DNA of 21,942 bases from CAVPEV01 sp963703555 (GTDB taxonomy: Bacteria > Actinomycetota > Actinomycetes > Actinomycetales > Cellulomonadaceae): assembly GCA_963703555.1 (NCBI GenBank), contig CAVPEV010000012.1, positions 1 through 21,942 on the forward strand, read 5' to 3'. Under the pieces are notes generated by a model. That model did no database searches. It was not told the DNA's origin and saw nothing but the letters and a program-made list of their open reading frames with translations. Of this stretch, positions 6,208-13,426 are shown piece after piece. The first letter of the stretch is position 1; each line of letters starts with the position of its first letter. The translations under genes were made by a program, and so were the position numbers.

Positions 6208-6391
6208 GTCCTCCGCTTACTCTCTGACTCCCGGACGCTCCGACGGCCGACGCGCCGCCCCCGGCGCACGCGCACCCGAGGGACTTGGCCTTCCGTGGAC
6301 GGGCCCTGCCGCGGCATGCCGTCGACGTCGATCGACAGCCCACCCCGGCCTCGTGTGCGTCCCCGTCGTGCAGCAGGGCACACAGACCCGA
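6208..6391 (-). other. Putative long 5' leader of infA
   Basis: If transcription starts about seven bases after the TAGGAT at 6398-6403, the infA message has a leader of roughly 184 nt. Close to its 5' end, GTGTGC (6353-6358) and GCACAC (6378-6383) can pair, with further GG/CC pairing inside. The palindromic stretch GTCGACGTCGATCGAC lies near 6320-6335. No convincing small gene and no remnant of map were found in any frame. Confidence 0.35.
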
Positions 6392-6397
6392 GAGGAC

Positions 6398-6426
6398 ATC
6401 CTACGGTACGGACGCCGCGGGAGGAA
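6398..6426 (-). promoter_or_regulatory. Candidate promoter for the infA (alpha) operon
   Basis: The minus strand reads TAGGAT (6398-6403), an excellent actinobacterial -10. Seventeen bases upstream is TTCCTC (6421-6426), a poor -35. It lies 64-69 nt downstream of the adk stop, so the alpha operon can be transcribed separately from secY-adk. Confidence 0.5.
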
Positions 6427-6466
6427 ACGGCTACCCGGCAGGACCGCGGACACGACGTCCCGGGGC

Positions 6467-7045
6467 TCAGTAGCGCACCGGCGCCAGCACCGCCATCAGC
6501 CGCTCGGTCACCTCGTCCACGTCGCCCAGGCCGTCCACCTGCCGCAGCCGGCCCTGCCGGGCGTAGACGTCGCAGATCGGCGCGGTCTGCTCGGCGTACA
6601 CCGCCAGACGGCGCCGGATCACCGGCTCGGTGTCGTCGACCCGGCCCTCGATCTCGGCCCGCCGCAGCAGCCGCTGCACCAGGACGTCCGGGTCCCCGGT
6701 GAGCTCCACTGCCGCGTCGAGGGGGGTTCCCGCGGCGGCCAGCATCGCGTCCAGCTCGGCTGCCTGGGCCACGGTGCGCGGGTAGCCGTCCAGCAGGAAC
6801 CCGTCGGCGACGTCCGGCTGCGCGAGGCGGTCGCGCACCATGGCGTTGGTCACGCCGTCGGGGACCAGGGCCCCGACGGTCGTGTACTGCTGCGCCGCTC
6901 GACCCAGCGCCGTGCCGGCCGCGATGTTCGTCCGGAAGACGGCTCCGGTCGAGATCGTCGGGACGCCGAGCCGCGCGGCCAGCCGGGCCGCCTGTGTCCC
7001 CTTGCCCGCGCCGGGCGGTCCGAGCAGCACGATCCGCAGGCTCAT
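6467..7045 (-). CDS. adk: Adenylate kinase (short-lid form)
   Basis: Adk interconverts ATP + AMP and 2 ADP. The 192-residue product begins MSLRIVLLGPPGAGKGTQAA, with the P-loop at residues 9-16, the AMP-site STG at 32-34, and DGYPRT at 86-91. The lid is the short kind: residues from about 128 to 147 run directly through RRAEIEGRVDDTEPVIRRRL without the extra lid segment or zinc cysteines, as in other actinobacterial enzymes. The ATG overlaps the secY stop as ATGA (7042-7045), so translation is coupled to secY. This pairing is conserved widely in bacteria. The usual neighbour map is missing downstream. Confidence 0.97.
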   Translation of the reverse strand: MSLRIVLLGPPGAGKGTQAARLAARLGVPTISTGAVFRTNIAAGTALGRAAQQYTTVGALVPDGVTNAMVRDRLAQPDVADGFLLDGYPRTVAQAAELDAMLAAAGTPLDAAVELTGDPDVLVQRLLRRAEIEGRVDDTEPVIRRRLAVYAEQTAPICDVYARQGRLRQVDGLGDVDEVTERLMAVLAPVRY

Positions 7046-8340
7046 CGCAGGAACCCCTCGTAGTGACGCTGCTGCAGCTGGGACTCGATCTGCTTCACGG
7101 TCTCCAACCCGACCCCGACGATGATAAGGATCGACGTGCCCCCGAATGGCACCCGGGTGCCGACGTCCAGGGCGATGAACGTCATGAGCGGGATCAGCGC
7201 GACCACGGCCAGGTAGAGCGAGCCGGGGGTGGTGATCCTGGTGATGACGAAGTCCAGGTACTCCGCCGTCGGCCGGCCCGCGCGGATTCCGGGGATGAAC
7301 CCGCCGTACTTCTTCATGTTGTCCGCGACCTCGTCCGGGTTGAACGTGATCGCCGTGTAGAAGAAGCAGAAGAAGATGATCAGCAGGACGTACAGCGCGA
7401 TGTGCAGCGGCGAGGAGGTGCTCACCAGGTACTGCGACACCCAGCGCACCCAGCCGGCCGTCTGGTCGGCGAACTGGGCCGCCAGCCCGGGCACGGCCAG
7501 CAGGGAGGACGCGAAGATCACCGGGATGACCCCGGCCATGTTGATCTTGATGGGAATGTAGGTGCTGGACCCGCCGTACGTCCGGCGGCCCACCATGCGC
7601 TTGGCGTACTGGACCGGGATCCGCCGCTGGGACTGCTCGACGAACACGACCAGCCCGATCGTGAGGATGAACACCGCAAGGATGACCACGAGCTTGCCGA
7701 TCCCACCCGACCCGCCGGCCACCGACCACATCGACGTCGGGAACGACGCGGCGATCGAGGTGAAGATCAGCAGGGACATGCCGTTGCCCACGCCACGCTC
7801 GGTGATGAGCTCGCCCAGCCACATGATGAGGCCGGTCCCGGCGGTCATGACGATGACCATCATCACCACGGTCGTCCAGCTGCCGTCCGGGATCACGCCG
7901 ACCGAGCATCCGGTGAACAGCCGACCGGACCGGGCGACCGTGATGATCGTCGTCGACTGCAGGATCGCCAGCCCGATGGTGAGGTACCGGGTGTACTGGG
8001 TGAGCTTGGCGTCGCCCGACTGGCCCTCCTTGTGCAGGGCCTCGAACCGCGGGATCACCACCCGGAGCAGCTGGATGATGATGCTCGCGGTGATGTAGGG
8101 CATGATCCCCAGCGCGAACACGGACAGCTGCAGCAGCGCGCCGCCGCTGAACAGGTTGACCATCCCGAGCAGCGACCCGGCGTCGCCGGTCTCGGCGATG
8201 CACTGCTGCACGTTCGGGTAGGAGACGCCCGGGGTCGGCAGGAACGAGCCGACCCGGAAGATCACCACGATGCCGATCGTGAACAACAGCTTGCGCCGCA
8301 GGTCCGGCGTGCGGAACGCCCGCACGAATGCGCTGAACAC
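7042..8340 (-). CDS. secY: Preprotein translocase subunit SecY
   Basis: SecY forms the protein-conducting channel in the cytoplasmic membrane, partnered by SecE, SecG and the motor SecA. The 432-residue product begins VFSAFVRAFRTPDLRRKLLF and has about ten hydrophobic helices. Family blocks include LGIMPYITASIIIQLL in the second helix region, MWLGELITERGVGNG, and the cytoplasmic loop with QSQRRIPVQYAKRM. The start is GTG, with AGGAGG four bases upstream. It is separated from rplO by 181 nt containing two stem-loops and a possible promoter, and overlaps adk by four bases. Confidence 0.98.
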   Translation of the reverse strand: MFSAFVRAFRTPDLRRKLLFTIGIVVIFRVGSFLPTPGVSYPNVQQCIAETGDAGSLLGMVNLFSGGALLQLSVFALGIMPYITASIIIQLLRVVIPRFEALHKEGQSGDAKLTQYTRYLTIGLAILQSTTIITVARSGRLFTGCSVGVIPDGSWTTVVMMVIVMTAGTGLIMWLGELITERGVGNGMSLLIFTSIAASFPTSMWSVAGGSGGIGKLVVILAVFILTIGLVVFVEQSQRRIPVQYAKRMVGRRTYGGSSTYIPIKINMAGVIPVIFASSLLAVPGLAAQFADQTAGWVRWVSQYLVSTSSPLHIALYVLLIIFFCFFYTAITFNPDEVADNMKKYGGFIPGIRAGRPTAEYLDFVITRITTPGSLYLAVVALIPLMTFIALDVGTRVPFGGTSILIIVGVGLETVKQIESQLQQRHYEGFLR

Positions 8341-8373
8341 CTGTCCTCCTGCTCCGCCGAGGCGGGGTCACGA

Positions 8374-8395
8374 CCGCCCCGGAGGTCCGGGGCGG
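8374..8395 (-). other. G+C hairpin in the secY leader
   Basis: CCGCCCCGGA (8374-8383) and TCCGGGGCGG (8386-8395) are perfectly complementary with two bases between them, folding as about nine pairs with an AGGT or ACCT loop. It lies 33 nt before the secY start codon, close to its ribosome binding site but not overlapping it. Confidence 0.45.
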
Positions 8396-8446
8396 GGGGC
8401 CGGGCGGACGACCTCGCGGCCATCGGCTCCCGGAGACCCCCGGGGC

Positions 8447-8452
8447 ACCCTA
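8447..8452 (-). promoter_or_regulatory. Possible -10 for secY-adk
   Basis: The minus strand reads TAGGGT in the rplO-secY gap, fitting TANNNT. No good -35 was seen at 16-19 bases. If used, it would give a leader of about 100 nt containing the hairpin at 8374-8395. Confidence 0.25.
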
Positions 8453-8478
8453 ACGCCGGTTCGGCGCGGCGCCCAGGA

Positions 8479-8513
8479 CGTCGGCCGGCGGAGCAGCGCC
8501 CCGCCGGCCGACG
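8479..8513 (-). terminator. Hairpin after rplO (possible end of spc transcript)
   Basis: CGTCGGCCGGCGG (8479-8491) and CCGCCGGCCGACG (8501-8513) give 13 perfect pairs around a nine-base loop, starting 8 nt past the rplO stop. No U-tract follows. It may terminate or attenuate transcription before secY. Confidence 0.55.
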
Positions 8514-8521
8514 CCCGAGGG

Positions 8522-9073
8522 TCAGTCCTGCGCGATGCTCCCGCCGGCCGCGAGGATCTTCTCCCGGGCCGACGCGGACAGCCGGTCCACATCCACCGAC
8601 AGTGCCACCGACAGCTCTCCGGTGCCGAGCACCTTGACCGGCTCGTTCTTGCGCACCGCGCCCTTGGCCACCAGGTCGGCGACGGTCACGTCGCCGCCGG
8701 CCGGGTACAGCTCGGCCAGCCGGTCCAGGTTGACGACCTGGTACTCCACGCGGAACGGGTTGCGGAACCCGCGCAGCTTGGGCAGCCGCATGTGCAGCGG
8801 CATCTGTCCGCCCTCGAAGTGCTCGGGGACCTGGTAGCGGGCCTTGGTGCCCTTGGTACCCCGGCCCGCGCTCTTCCCCTTGGAGCCCTCGCCGCGGCCC
8901 ACCCGCATCTTGGCCGTGCGCGCCCCGGGAGCGGGACGCAGGTGGTGCAGCTTGAGTGCCGGACCCACCGCGGCCCGCGCGGTGGCCGGAGCCACGCCCG
9001 CGCCGCCCGTCGACGTCGTCGCGGTCGTGCCCGTGGTGCCCTGCGTGGGCGTCGTGTCCTCAGCCATGCTCAC
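8522..9073 (-). CDS. rplO: 50S ribosomal protein L15 with N-terminal extension
   Basis: L15 binds 23S rRNA late in large-subunit assembly. Core L15 begins near residue 38 with ALKLHHLRPAPGARTAKMRV, followed by the Gly/Lys-rich block GRGEGSKGKSAGRGTKG. The preceding residues are a Thr/Gly/Ala-rich extension not normal for the family. The GTG at 9073 overlaps the rpmD stop as GTGA and lies four bases after AGGAGG; an ATG two codons later (9067) is ten bases from the same site, so the true start is uncertain between them. Length from the GTG is 183 residues. Confidence 0.95.
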   Translation of the reverse strand: MSMAEDTTPTQGTTGTTATTSTGGAGVAPATARAAVGPALKLHHLRPAPGARTAKMRVGRGEGSKGKSAGRGTKGTKARYQVPEHFEGGQMPLHMRLPKLRGFRNPFRVEYQVVNLDRLAELYPAGGDVTVADLVAKGAVRKNEPVKVLGTGELSVALSVDVDRLSASAREKILAAGGSIAQD

Positions 9074-9252
9074 TCGACCTCCTCGAGCGTGACGAGGTGC
9101 GGGACCGTCGTGACCATGCCGCGGATCTCGGGACGATCCTCCTTGACGACCACGTCCCCGATCCGCTTCAGGCCCAGCGACCGCACGGTGTCACGCTGGC
9201 TCTGGGTGCCGCCGATGACGGACCTCGTCTGCGTCACCTTGAGTCGTACCAT
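9070..9252 (-). CDS. rpmD: 50S ribosomal protein L30
   Basis: The 60-residue product begins MVRLKVTQTRSVIGGTQSQR and contains the LGLKRIGDVVV block typical of L30, a small large-subunit protein. Length is normal. The ATG overlaps the rpsE stop as TGATG (one base shared), and its own stop overlaps the rplO GTG start, so all three genes are translationally coupled. Confidence 0.97.
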   Translation of the reverse strand: MVRLKVTQTRSVIGGTQSQRDTVRSLGLKRIGDVVVKEDRPEIRGMVTTVPHLVTLEEVE

Positions 9253-9896
9253 CACGCACCCACCTTCTGCGCCGCAGCGGCCACGCCGGCCGCCTGTGCC
9301 CGCAGCAACGGCGCGGGCACGACGTGGTCGACCGGCAGGCCACGACGCGCCGCCACGGCCTCCGGCCGCTCCAGCTGGCGCAGGGCGGCCACCGTCGCGT
9401 GCACGATGTTGATGGAGTTGGACGAGCCGAGCGACTTGCTCAGCACGTCGTGGACGCCGGCGCACTCGAGCACCGCACGCACCGGGCCGCCGGCGATGAC
9501 GCCGGTCCCCGGGGACGCCGGGCGCAGGAACACCACGCCGGCCGCCGCCTCTCCCTGCACCGGGTGCGGGATGGTGCCCTGGATCCGAGGGACGCGGAAG
9601 AAGTTCTTCTTCGCCTCCTCCACGCCCTTGGCGATCGCCGCGGGCACCTCCTTGGCCTTGCCGTACCCGACGCCGACCGTGCCGTCGCCGTCGCCGACGA
9701 CCACGAGGGCGCTGAAACTGAACCGGCGGCCACCCTTCACGACCTTGGCCACCCGGTTGATGTTGACGACGCGCTCGAGATACGCGTTCTTGTCGGGCGC
9801 TTCCCCACGACGGCCTCCGTCGCGCCGGCCGTCACGCCGGTCGCCGCCGGGACCGCCGGCCGACGCACCCTGGGTGCTGCGCTGCGGACCAGCCAT
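9252..9896 (-). CDS. rpsE: 30S ribosomal protein S5
   Basis: S5 lies near the decoding centre and affects fidelity and spectinomycin response. The core starts near residue 37 with NAYLERVVNINRVAKVVKGG and continues with RRFSFSALVVVGDGDG and the GYGKAKEVPAAI block. Residues 1-35 are Gly/Arg/Asp-rich and disordered-looking (GGDRRDGRRDGGRRG). Total length is 214, above the roughly 165-residue norm, because of this extension and a C-terminal Ala-rich tail. AGAGGA precedes the ATG; a longer upstream frame is not needed. It lies 34 nt after rplR. Confidence 0.97.
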   Translation of the reverse strand: MAGPQRSTQGASAGGPGGDRRDGRRDGGRRGEAPDKNAYLERVVNINRVAKVVKGGRRFSFSALVVVGDGDGTVGVGYGKAKEVPAAIAKGVEEAKKNFFRVPRIQGTIPHPVQGEAAAGVVFLRPASPGTGVIAGGPVRAVLECAGVHDVLSKSLGSSNSINIVHATVAALRQLERPEAVAARRGLPVDHVVPAPLLRAQAAGVAAAAQKVGA

Positions 9897-9930
9897 CAGT
9901 GGATCCTCTTCTCCGGGACGTACGTCGCGG

Positions 9931-10302
9931 TCACAGGGACAGACCGCCTTCACGGGCGCCGTCAGCGACCGCGGCCACCCGGCCGTGGTAGGTGTTGCCG
10001 CCGCGGTCGAAGACCACTGCGTCGATGCCCGCGGCGCGGGCACGCTCGGCGACGAGCTCGCCCACCCGGCGCGCCTTCGCCGTCTTGTCGCCGCCCATCG
10101 CCCGCAGCTCGGCCTCGAGGGTCGAGGCCGACACGAGCGTGCGTCCGGCGCCGTCGTCGACGACCTGGGCGACCATGTGGCGCGACGAACGCGTCACCAC
10201 CAGCCGCGGCCGGGTCGCGGTGCCGACGACCTTCTTGCGCAGGCGCAGGTGCCGACGCTTGCGCGCGAGCGCCGTGCCCTTGCCCTTGATGCTGATCGCC
10301 AT
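9931..10302 (-). CDS. rplR: 50S ribosomal protein L18
   Basis: L18 binds 5S rRNA and links it to the large subunit. The 123-residue product begins MAISIKGKGTALARKRRHLR, a basic N-terminal arm, and ends with the block VVFDRGGNTYHGRVAAVADG, diagnostic of the family. Length is normal. It begins 3 nt after the rplF stop, consistent with coupled translation. Confidence 0.97.
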   Translation of the reverse strand: MAISIKGKGTALARKRRHLRLRKKVVGTATRPRLVVTRSSRHMVAQVVDDGAGRTLVSASTLEAELRAMGGDKTAKARRVGELVAERARAAGIDAVVFDRGGNTYHGRVAAVADGAREGGLSL

Positions 10303-10305
10303 GGC

Positions 10306-10845
10306 TTACTTCCCAGCCTTTCCGACCTTGCGGCGGACGTTCTCGCCCACGTACCGCAGGCCCTTGCCCTTGTACGGCTCGGGCTTGCGGATCTTGCGGA
10401 TGGTTGCGGCGACCTCGCCGACCTGCTGCTTGTCGATGCCGGCCACCGCGAACCGGGTGGGGGACTCCACCGTGAAGGTGATGCCCTCGGGGGGTGCCAC
10501 GGTCACCGGATGGCTGAAGCCCAGGGCGAACTCCAGGTCAGCGCCCTTGGCGACGACCCGGTACCCGGTACCGACGATCTCGAGCTTCTTCTCGTAGCCC
10601 TGGGTGACCCCGGTGACCAGGTTCGCCAACAGGGTGCGGGTCAGGCCGTGCAGCGAGCGCGACTGGCGCTCGTCGTCCGGCCGGGTCACCACGATGGCGC
10701 CGGAGTCGTCGCGGGTGACCGCGATGGGCGACGCGACCCGGTGGGTCAGCATCCCCTTCGGGCCGGTCACCGTGACGAGGGACTCGACGATCGTCACGTC
10801 GACGCCGGCCGGGACCGGGACGGGGATCTTGCCGATTCGAGACAT
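10306..10845 (-). CDS. rplF: 50S ribosomal protein L6
   Basis: L6 binds helix 97 and the sarcin-ricin region near the factor-binding site. The 179-residue product begins MSRIGKIPVPVPAGVDVTIV and has the internal repeat structure of the family, with VGTGYRVVAKG and the C-terminal KIRKPEPYKGKGLRYVGE block. Length is normal. GGAGAGGAG lies just before this ATG, deciding it over longer upstream frames. It lies 23 nt after rpsH. Confidence 0.97.
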   Translation of the reverse strand: MSRIGKIPVPVPAGVDVTIVESLVTVTGPKGMLTHRVASPIAVTRDDSGAIVVTRPDDERQSRSLHGLTRTLLANLVTGVTQGYEKKLEIVGTGYRVVAKGADLEFALGFSHPVTVAPPEGITFTVESPTRFAVAGIDKQQVGEVAATIRKIRKPEPYKGKGLRYVGENVRRKVGKAGK

Positions 10846-10868
10846 GGCTTGCTCCTCTCCGCCTCGGG

Positions 10869-11267
10869 CTACCAGACGTAGGCGAGGACTTCCCCACCCA
10901 CGCCCTTCTTGGCTGCCTGCTGGTTGGTCAGCAGACCGGACGACGTGGACAGGATCGCCACGCCCAGCCCACCGAGCACGGCGGGCAGGTTGGTCGACTT
11001 CGCGTACACCCGAAGACCGGGCTTGGACACGCGCTTGATGCCGGCCAGCGCGCGCGCCCGGTCGGGGCCGTACTTGAGGTCCAGGATCAGCGTCTTGCCC
11101 ACCCGAGCATCCTCGACGTGCCAACCGGCGATGTACCCCTCGGACAGCAGGATCTGGGCGATGTTCGCCTTGAGCTTGGAGTGCGGGATGCTCACCGAGT
11201 CGTGATGGGCGGTGTTCGCGTTGCGCAGACGTGTCAGCAGGTCTGCAATCGGATCGGTCATGGTCAT
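10869..11267 (-). CDS. rpsH: 30S ribosomal protein S8
   Basis: S8 binds helix 21 of 16S rRNA, and in E. coli also represses the spc operon. The 132-residue product begins MTMTDPIADLLTRLRNANTA and ends with the GVGGEVLAYVW block. Length is normal. The start region is odd: AGGAA ends 15 bases before the ATG, and those 15 bases are a perfect 12-bp palindrome plus CCC. A second ATG lies two codons in. The 64-nt gap to rpsN is larger than most in this block. Confidence 0.97.
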   Translation of the reverse strand: MTMTDPIADLLTRLRNANTAHHDSVSIPHSKLKANIAQILLSEGYIAGWHVEDARVGKTLILDLKYGPDRARALAGIKRVSKPGLRVYAKSTNLPAVLGGLGVAILSTSSGLLTNQQAAKKGVGGEVLAYVW

Positions 11268-11270
11268 GGG

Positions 11271-11287
11271 GGGCTCGAGCCCTTCCT
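11271..11287 (-). promoter_or_regulatory. Palindrome between the rpsH Shine-Dalgarno and start
   Basis: GGGCTCGAGCCC (11271-11282) is a perfect palindrome directly downstream of AGGAA (11283-11287) and three bases before the rpsH ATG. If folded, it would bring a too-distant Shine-Dalgarno sequence close to the start codon. Whether it folds is untested. Confidence 0.35.
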
Positions 11288-11331
11288 CGCCGCGGTTTCC
11301 GGACGGATGCCCGGACCTGCGCCGTCGTTGA

Positions 11332-11517
11332 TTACCAGCTGCTCTTGGTGACGCCGGGAAGCTCTCCGCGGTGTGCCATCTCGCGCAGGCAGATGCGGCA
11401 CAGGCCGAACTTGCGGTACACGGCCCGCGGCCGCCCGCAGCGCTGGCAGCGGGAGTAGCCGCGGACGCCGAACTTCGGGGTACCCGCGGCCTTCATCACG
11501 AGGGCGGTCTTCGCCAT
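11332..11517 (-). CDS. rpsN: 30S ribosomal protein S14 type Z
   Basis: The 61-residue product is the short, zinc-binding S14. It begins MAKTALVMKAAGTPKFGVRG and carries two CXXC pairs, Cys24/Cys27 and Cys40/Cys43, in SRCQRCGRP and LCRICLRE. S14 is a head protein needed for late 30S assembly. Actinobacteria often keep a second, zinc-free S14 elsewhere, controlled by zinc; that cannot be seen here. One base separates its ATG from the rplE stop. Confidence 0.97.
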   Translation of the reverse strand: MAKTALVMKAAGTPKFGVRGYSRCQRCGRPRAVYRKFGLCRICLREMAHRGELPGVTKSSW

Positions 11518-11518
11518 G

Positions 11519-12088
11519 TCAGTCCTCCTTGAAGGGGAAGCCGAGGTGCTTGAGGAACGAGCGCCCCTCGGCGTCCGTCGTGGCGGTGGTGACCACCGTG
11601 ATGTCCATGCCGCGCACCCGGTCGATGGCGTCCTGGTCGACCTCGGGGAACACCGACTGCTCGGTGAGCCCGAAGGTGTAGTTGCCGCGCCCGTCGAACT
11701 GCTCGGCCGACAGGCCCCGGAAGTCGCGGATGCGCGGCAGCGCGATCGACAGCAGCCGGTCGAGGAACTCCCACGCCCGATCGCCCCGGAGGGTGGTGTG
11801 CGCGCCGATCGGCATGCCCTCGCGCAGCTTGAACTGCGCGATGGACGTCCGCGACCGGGTCACCTGCGGCTTCTGGCCGGTGATGGTCGCCAGGTCGCGG
11901 ACCGCCCCGTCGATGAGCTTCGCGTCCCGGGCCGCCTCGCCGACGCCCATGTTGACGACGACCTTGACGAGGCGGGGCACCTGGTTGACGTTGGGGTAGC
12001 CGAACTCGGCCCGCAGGGCGGGCACGATCTCCTCGCGGTAGCGTGCCGCCAGCCGCGGCAGCGTGGTGGGGGTGTCGATGGCTGTCAT
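11519..12088 (-). CDS. rplE: 50S ribosomal protein L5
   Basis: L5 binds 5S rRNA and contacts the 30S head and P-site tRNA. The 189-residue product has the family blocks VPRLVKVVVNMGVGEAARDA, GQKPQVTRSRTSIAQFKLREG in part, and RDFRGLSAEQFDGRGNYTFGL in part. A short N-terminal stretch (MTAIDTPTTLPRLA) is not conserved. Length is normal. The ATG shares one base with the rplX stop (TGATG). Confidence 0.97.
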   Translation of the reverse strand: MTAIDTPTTLPRLAARYREEIVPALRAEFGYPNVNQVPRLVKVVVNMGVGEAARDAKLIDGAVRDLATITGQKPQVTRSRTSIAQFKLREGMPIGAHTTLRGDRAWEFLDRLLSIALPRIRDFRGLSAEQFDGRGNYTFGLTEQSVFPEVDQDAIDRVRGMDITVVTTATTDAEGRSFLKHLGFPFKED

Positions 12089-12435
12089 CAGATGTCCTTA
12101 CCGGAGCGCTTGGCGACCCGCACCCGCACGGTGCGCACCCGCCCGTCCCGCTCGACCTGCTCCGTGCGGTAGCCGACCCGGGTGCCCTTCTTGGTCTCCG
12201 GGTCCACCACCATGACGTTGCTCACGTGGACGGGCGCCTCGATCGTCTCGATGCCGCCCGTGCGGGTACCCCGCTGCGACTGGCCGATCTTGACGTGCTT
12301 GGTCACCCGGTGCACACCCTCGACGACCACGCGGTCGCGGTCCGTGAGGACCTCGAGCACGCGACCCTGCTTGCCCCGGTCCTTGCGGGACCCGGAGATG
12401 ACGACGACGAGGTCGCCCTTCTTGACCTTGGCCAT
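12088..12435 (-). CDS. rplX: 50S ribosomal protein L24
   Basis: L24 is an assembly-initiator protein that binds the 5' region of 23S rRNA. The 115-residue product begins MAKVKKGDLVVVISGSRKDR, a KOW motif, and continues with GKQGRVLEVL and EAPVHVSNVMVVDP. Length is normal. This ATG lies two bases after the rplN stop; a longer frame upstream overlaps rplN and is not supported. Confidence 0.97.
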   Translation of the reverse strand: MAKVKKGDLVVVISGSRKDRGKQGRVLEVLTDRDRVVVEGVHRVTKHVKIGQSQRGTRTGGIETIEAPVHVSNVMVVDPETKKGTRVGYRTEQVERDGRVRTVRVRVAKRSGKDI

Positions 12436-12437
12436 GC

Positions 12438-12806
12438 TCAGAGCACCTCCGGAGCCAGCGAGATGATCTTCATGAACTTCTTGTCCCGCAGCTCGCGGCC
12501 GACCGGCCCGAAGATGCGGGTCCCGCGTGGCTCGCCGTCCGCCCGCAGGATGACGGCCGCGTTCTCGTCGAAGCGGATGTAGGAGCCGTCGGGGCGGCGC
12601 CGCTCCTTGCGTGTGCGCACGACGACCGCCTTGACGACGTCGCCCTTCTTGACGTTGCCCCCGGGGATCGCGTCCTTGACGGTGGCGACGATGACGTCGC
12701 CGATCCCCGCATAGCGCCGCCCCGACCCGCCGAGCACACGGATGCACAAGATCTCCTTGGCACCGGTGTTGTCGGCGACCCTGAGTCGCGACTCCTGCTG
12801 AATCAT
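12438..12806 (-). CDS. rplN: 50S ribosomal protein L14
   Basis: L14 lies at the subunit interface, forms a bridge to 16S rRNA and is the site of RsfS binding. The 122-residue product begins MIQQESRLRVADNTGAKEIL, contains DNTGAKE and RKERRRPDGSYIRFDENAAV, and ends GRELRDKKFMKIISLAPEVL. Length matches the family exactly. AGGAG lies eight bases before the ATG. It is the first gene of the classical spc operon; the 67-nt gap from rpsQ has a six-pair hairpin (12834-12848) but no clear promoter. Confidence 0.98.
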   Translation of the reverse strand: MIQQESRLRVADNTGAKEILCIRVLGGSGRRYAGIGDVIVATVKDAIPGGNVKKGDVVKAVVVRTRKERRRPDGSYIRFDENAAVILRADGEPRGTRIFGPVGRELRDKKFMKIISLAPEVL

Positions 12807-12873
12807 CTACTGAGCTCCTGTCGTGCGCCGGTTCTCGCCTCGGGCGAGCCTGGTCGAACGGATTGGCGGCGGA

Positions 12874-13179
12874 CTACTTCGCCTTCTCGAGGATGTCCAC
12901 CACACGCCAGCGCTTGGTGGCCGAGAGCGGGCGGGTCTCCATGATGAGGACCAGGTCGCCGACGCCGGCCGTGCCGGCCTCGTCGTGGACCTTGACCTTG
13001 CTGGTACGCCGCATGACCTTGCCGTAGAGCGGGTGCTTGACCCGGTCCTCGACCTCGACCACCACGGTCTTCTGCATCTTGTCGCTGACCACGTACCCGC
13101 GTCGGGTCTTCCGGTACGGGCGGTGCGCGCCGGCCGCGGTCGTCTGCTCGGCCGCGCCGTCGGTCGTTTCGGTGCTCAT
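12874..13179 (-). CDS. rpsQ: 30S ribosomal protein S17
   Basis: S17 is a primary 16S rRNA binder of the 5' domain. The core starts near residue 20 with RPYRKTRRGYVVSDKMQKTV and continues VVEVEDRVKHPLYGKVMRRT and GDLVLIMETRPLSATKRWRV. The first 19 residues (STETTDGAAEQTT...) form a Thr/Ala-rich extension, seen in other actinobacteria. The 101-residue length reflects that. It follows rpmC by 7 nt and ends the S10 cluster. Confidence 0.97.
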   Translation of the reverse strand: MSTETTDGAAEQTTAAGAHRPYRKTRRGYVVSDKMQKTVVVEVEDRVKHPLYGKVMRRTSKVKVHDEAGTAGVGDLVLIMETRPLSATKRWRVVDILEKAK

Positions 13180-13186
13180 GATGTCC

Positions 13187-13426
13187 TCACTCGCTCGCGC
13201 TCGGGGCGGTCCGGATGCCGAGCTCGCGCTCGCGCAGGATCGTGTAGATCCGCGCGATGTCGCGACGCACGGCCTTCAACCGACCATGGCTCTCGAGCTG
13301 GCCGGTCGCCGACTGGAAGCGCAGGTTGAACAACTCTTCCTTCGCCTTCTTCAGCTCTGCCACCAGCCGCTCGTCGTCGAAGGTGTCGAGCTCCGTGATC
13401 GCCAGCTCCGCGGATCCGATAGCCAT
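13187..13426 (-). CDS. rpmC: 50S ribosomal protein L29
   Basis: L29 lies at the peptide exit tunnel, next to L23, where trigger factor and SRP dock. The 79-residue product is alpha-helical, with ERLVAELKKAKEELFNLRFQ and the conserved RRDIARIYTILRERELG. The C-terminus (RTAPSASE) is a short variable tail. The ATG shares a base with the rplP stop (TGATG). Confidence 0.97.
   Translation of the reverse strand: MAIGSAELAITELDTFDDERLVAELKKAKEELFNLRFQSATGQLESHGRLKAVRRDIARIYTILRERELGIRTAPSASE

Noticed and set aside
6217..6453. 78-codon minus-strand frame in the adk-infA gap as a small gene or map remnant
   Set aside because: Arg/Pro/Ala-rich, contains none of the map metal-ligand motifs and has no convincing ribosome binding site.
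6994..8637. 547-codon plus-strand frame opposite secY
   Set aside because: Low-complexity His/Asp/Arg composition is the mirror of the hydrophobic secY codons; no domain.
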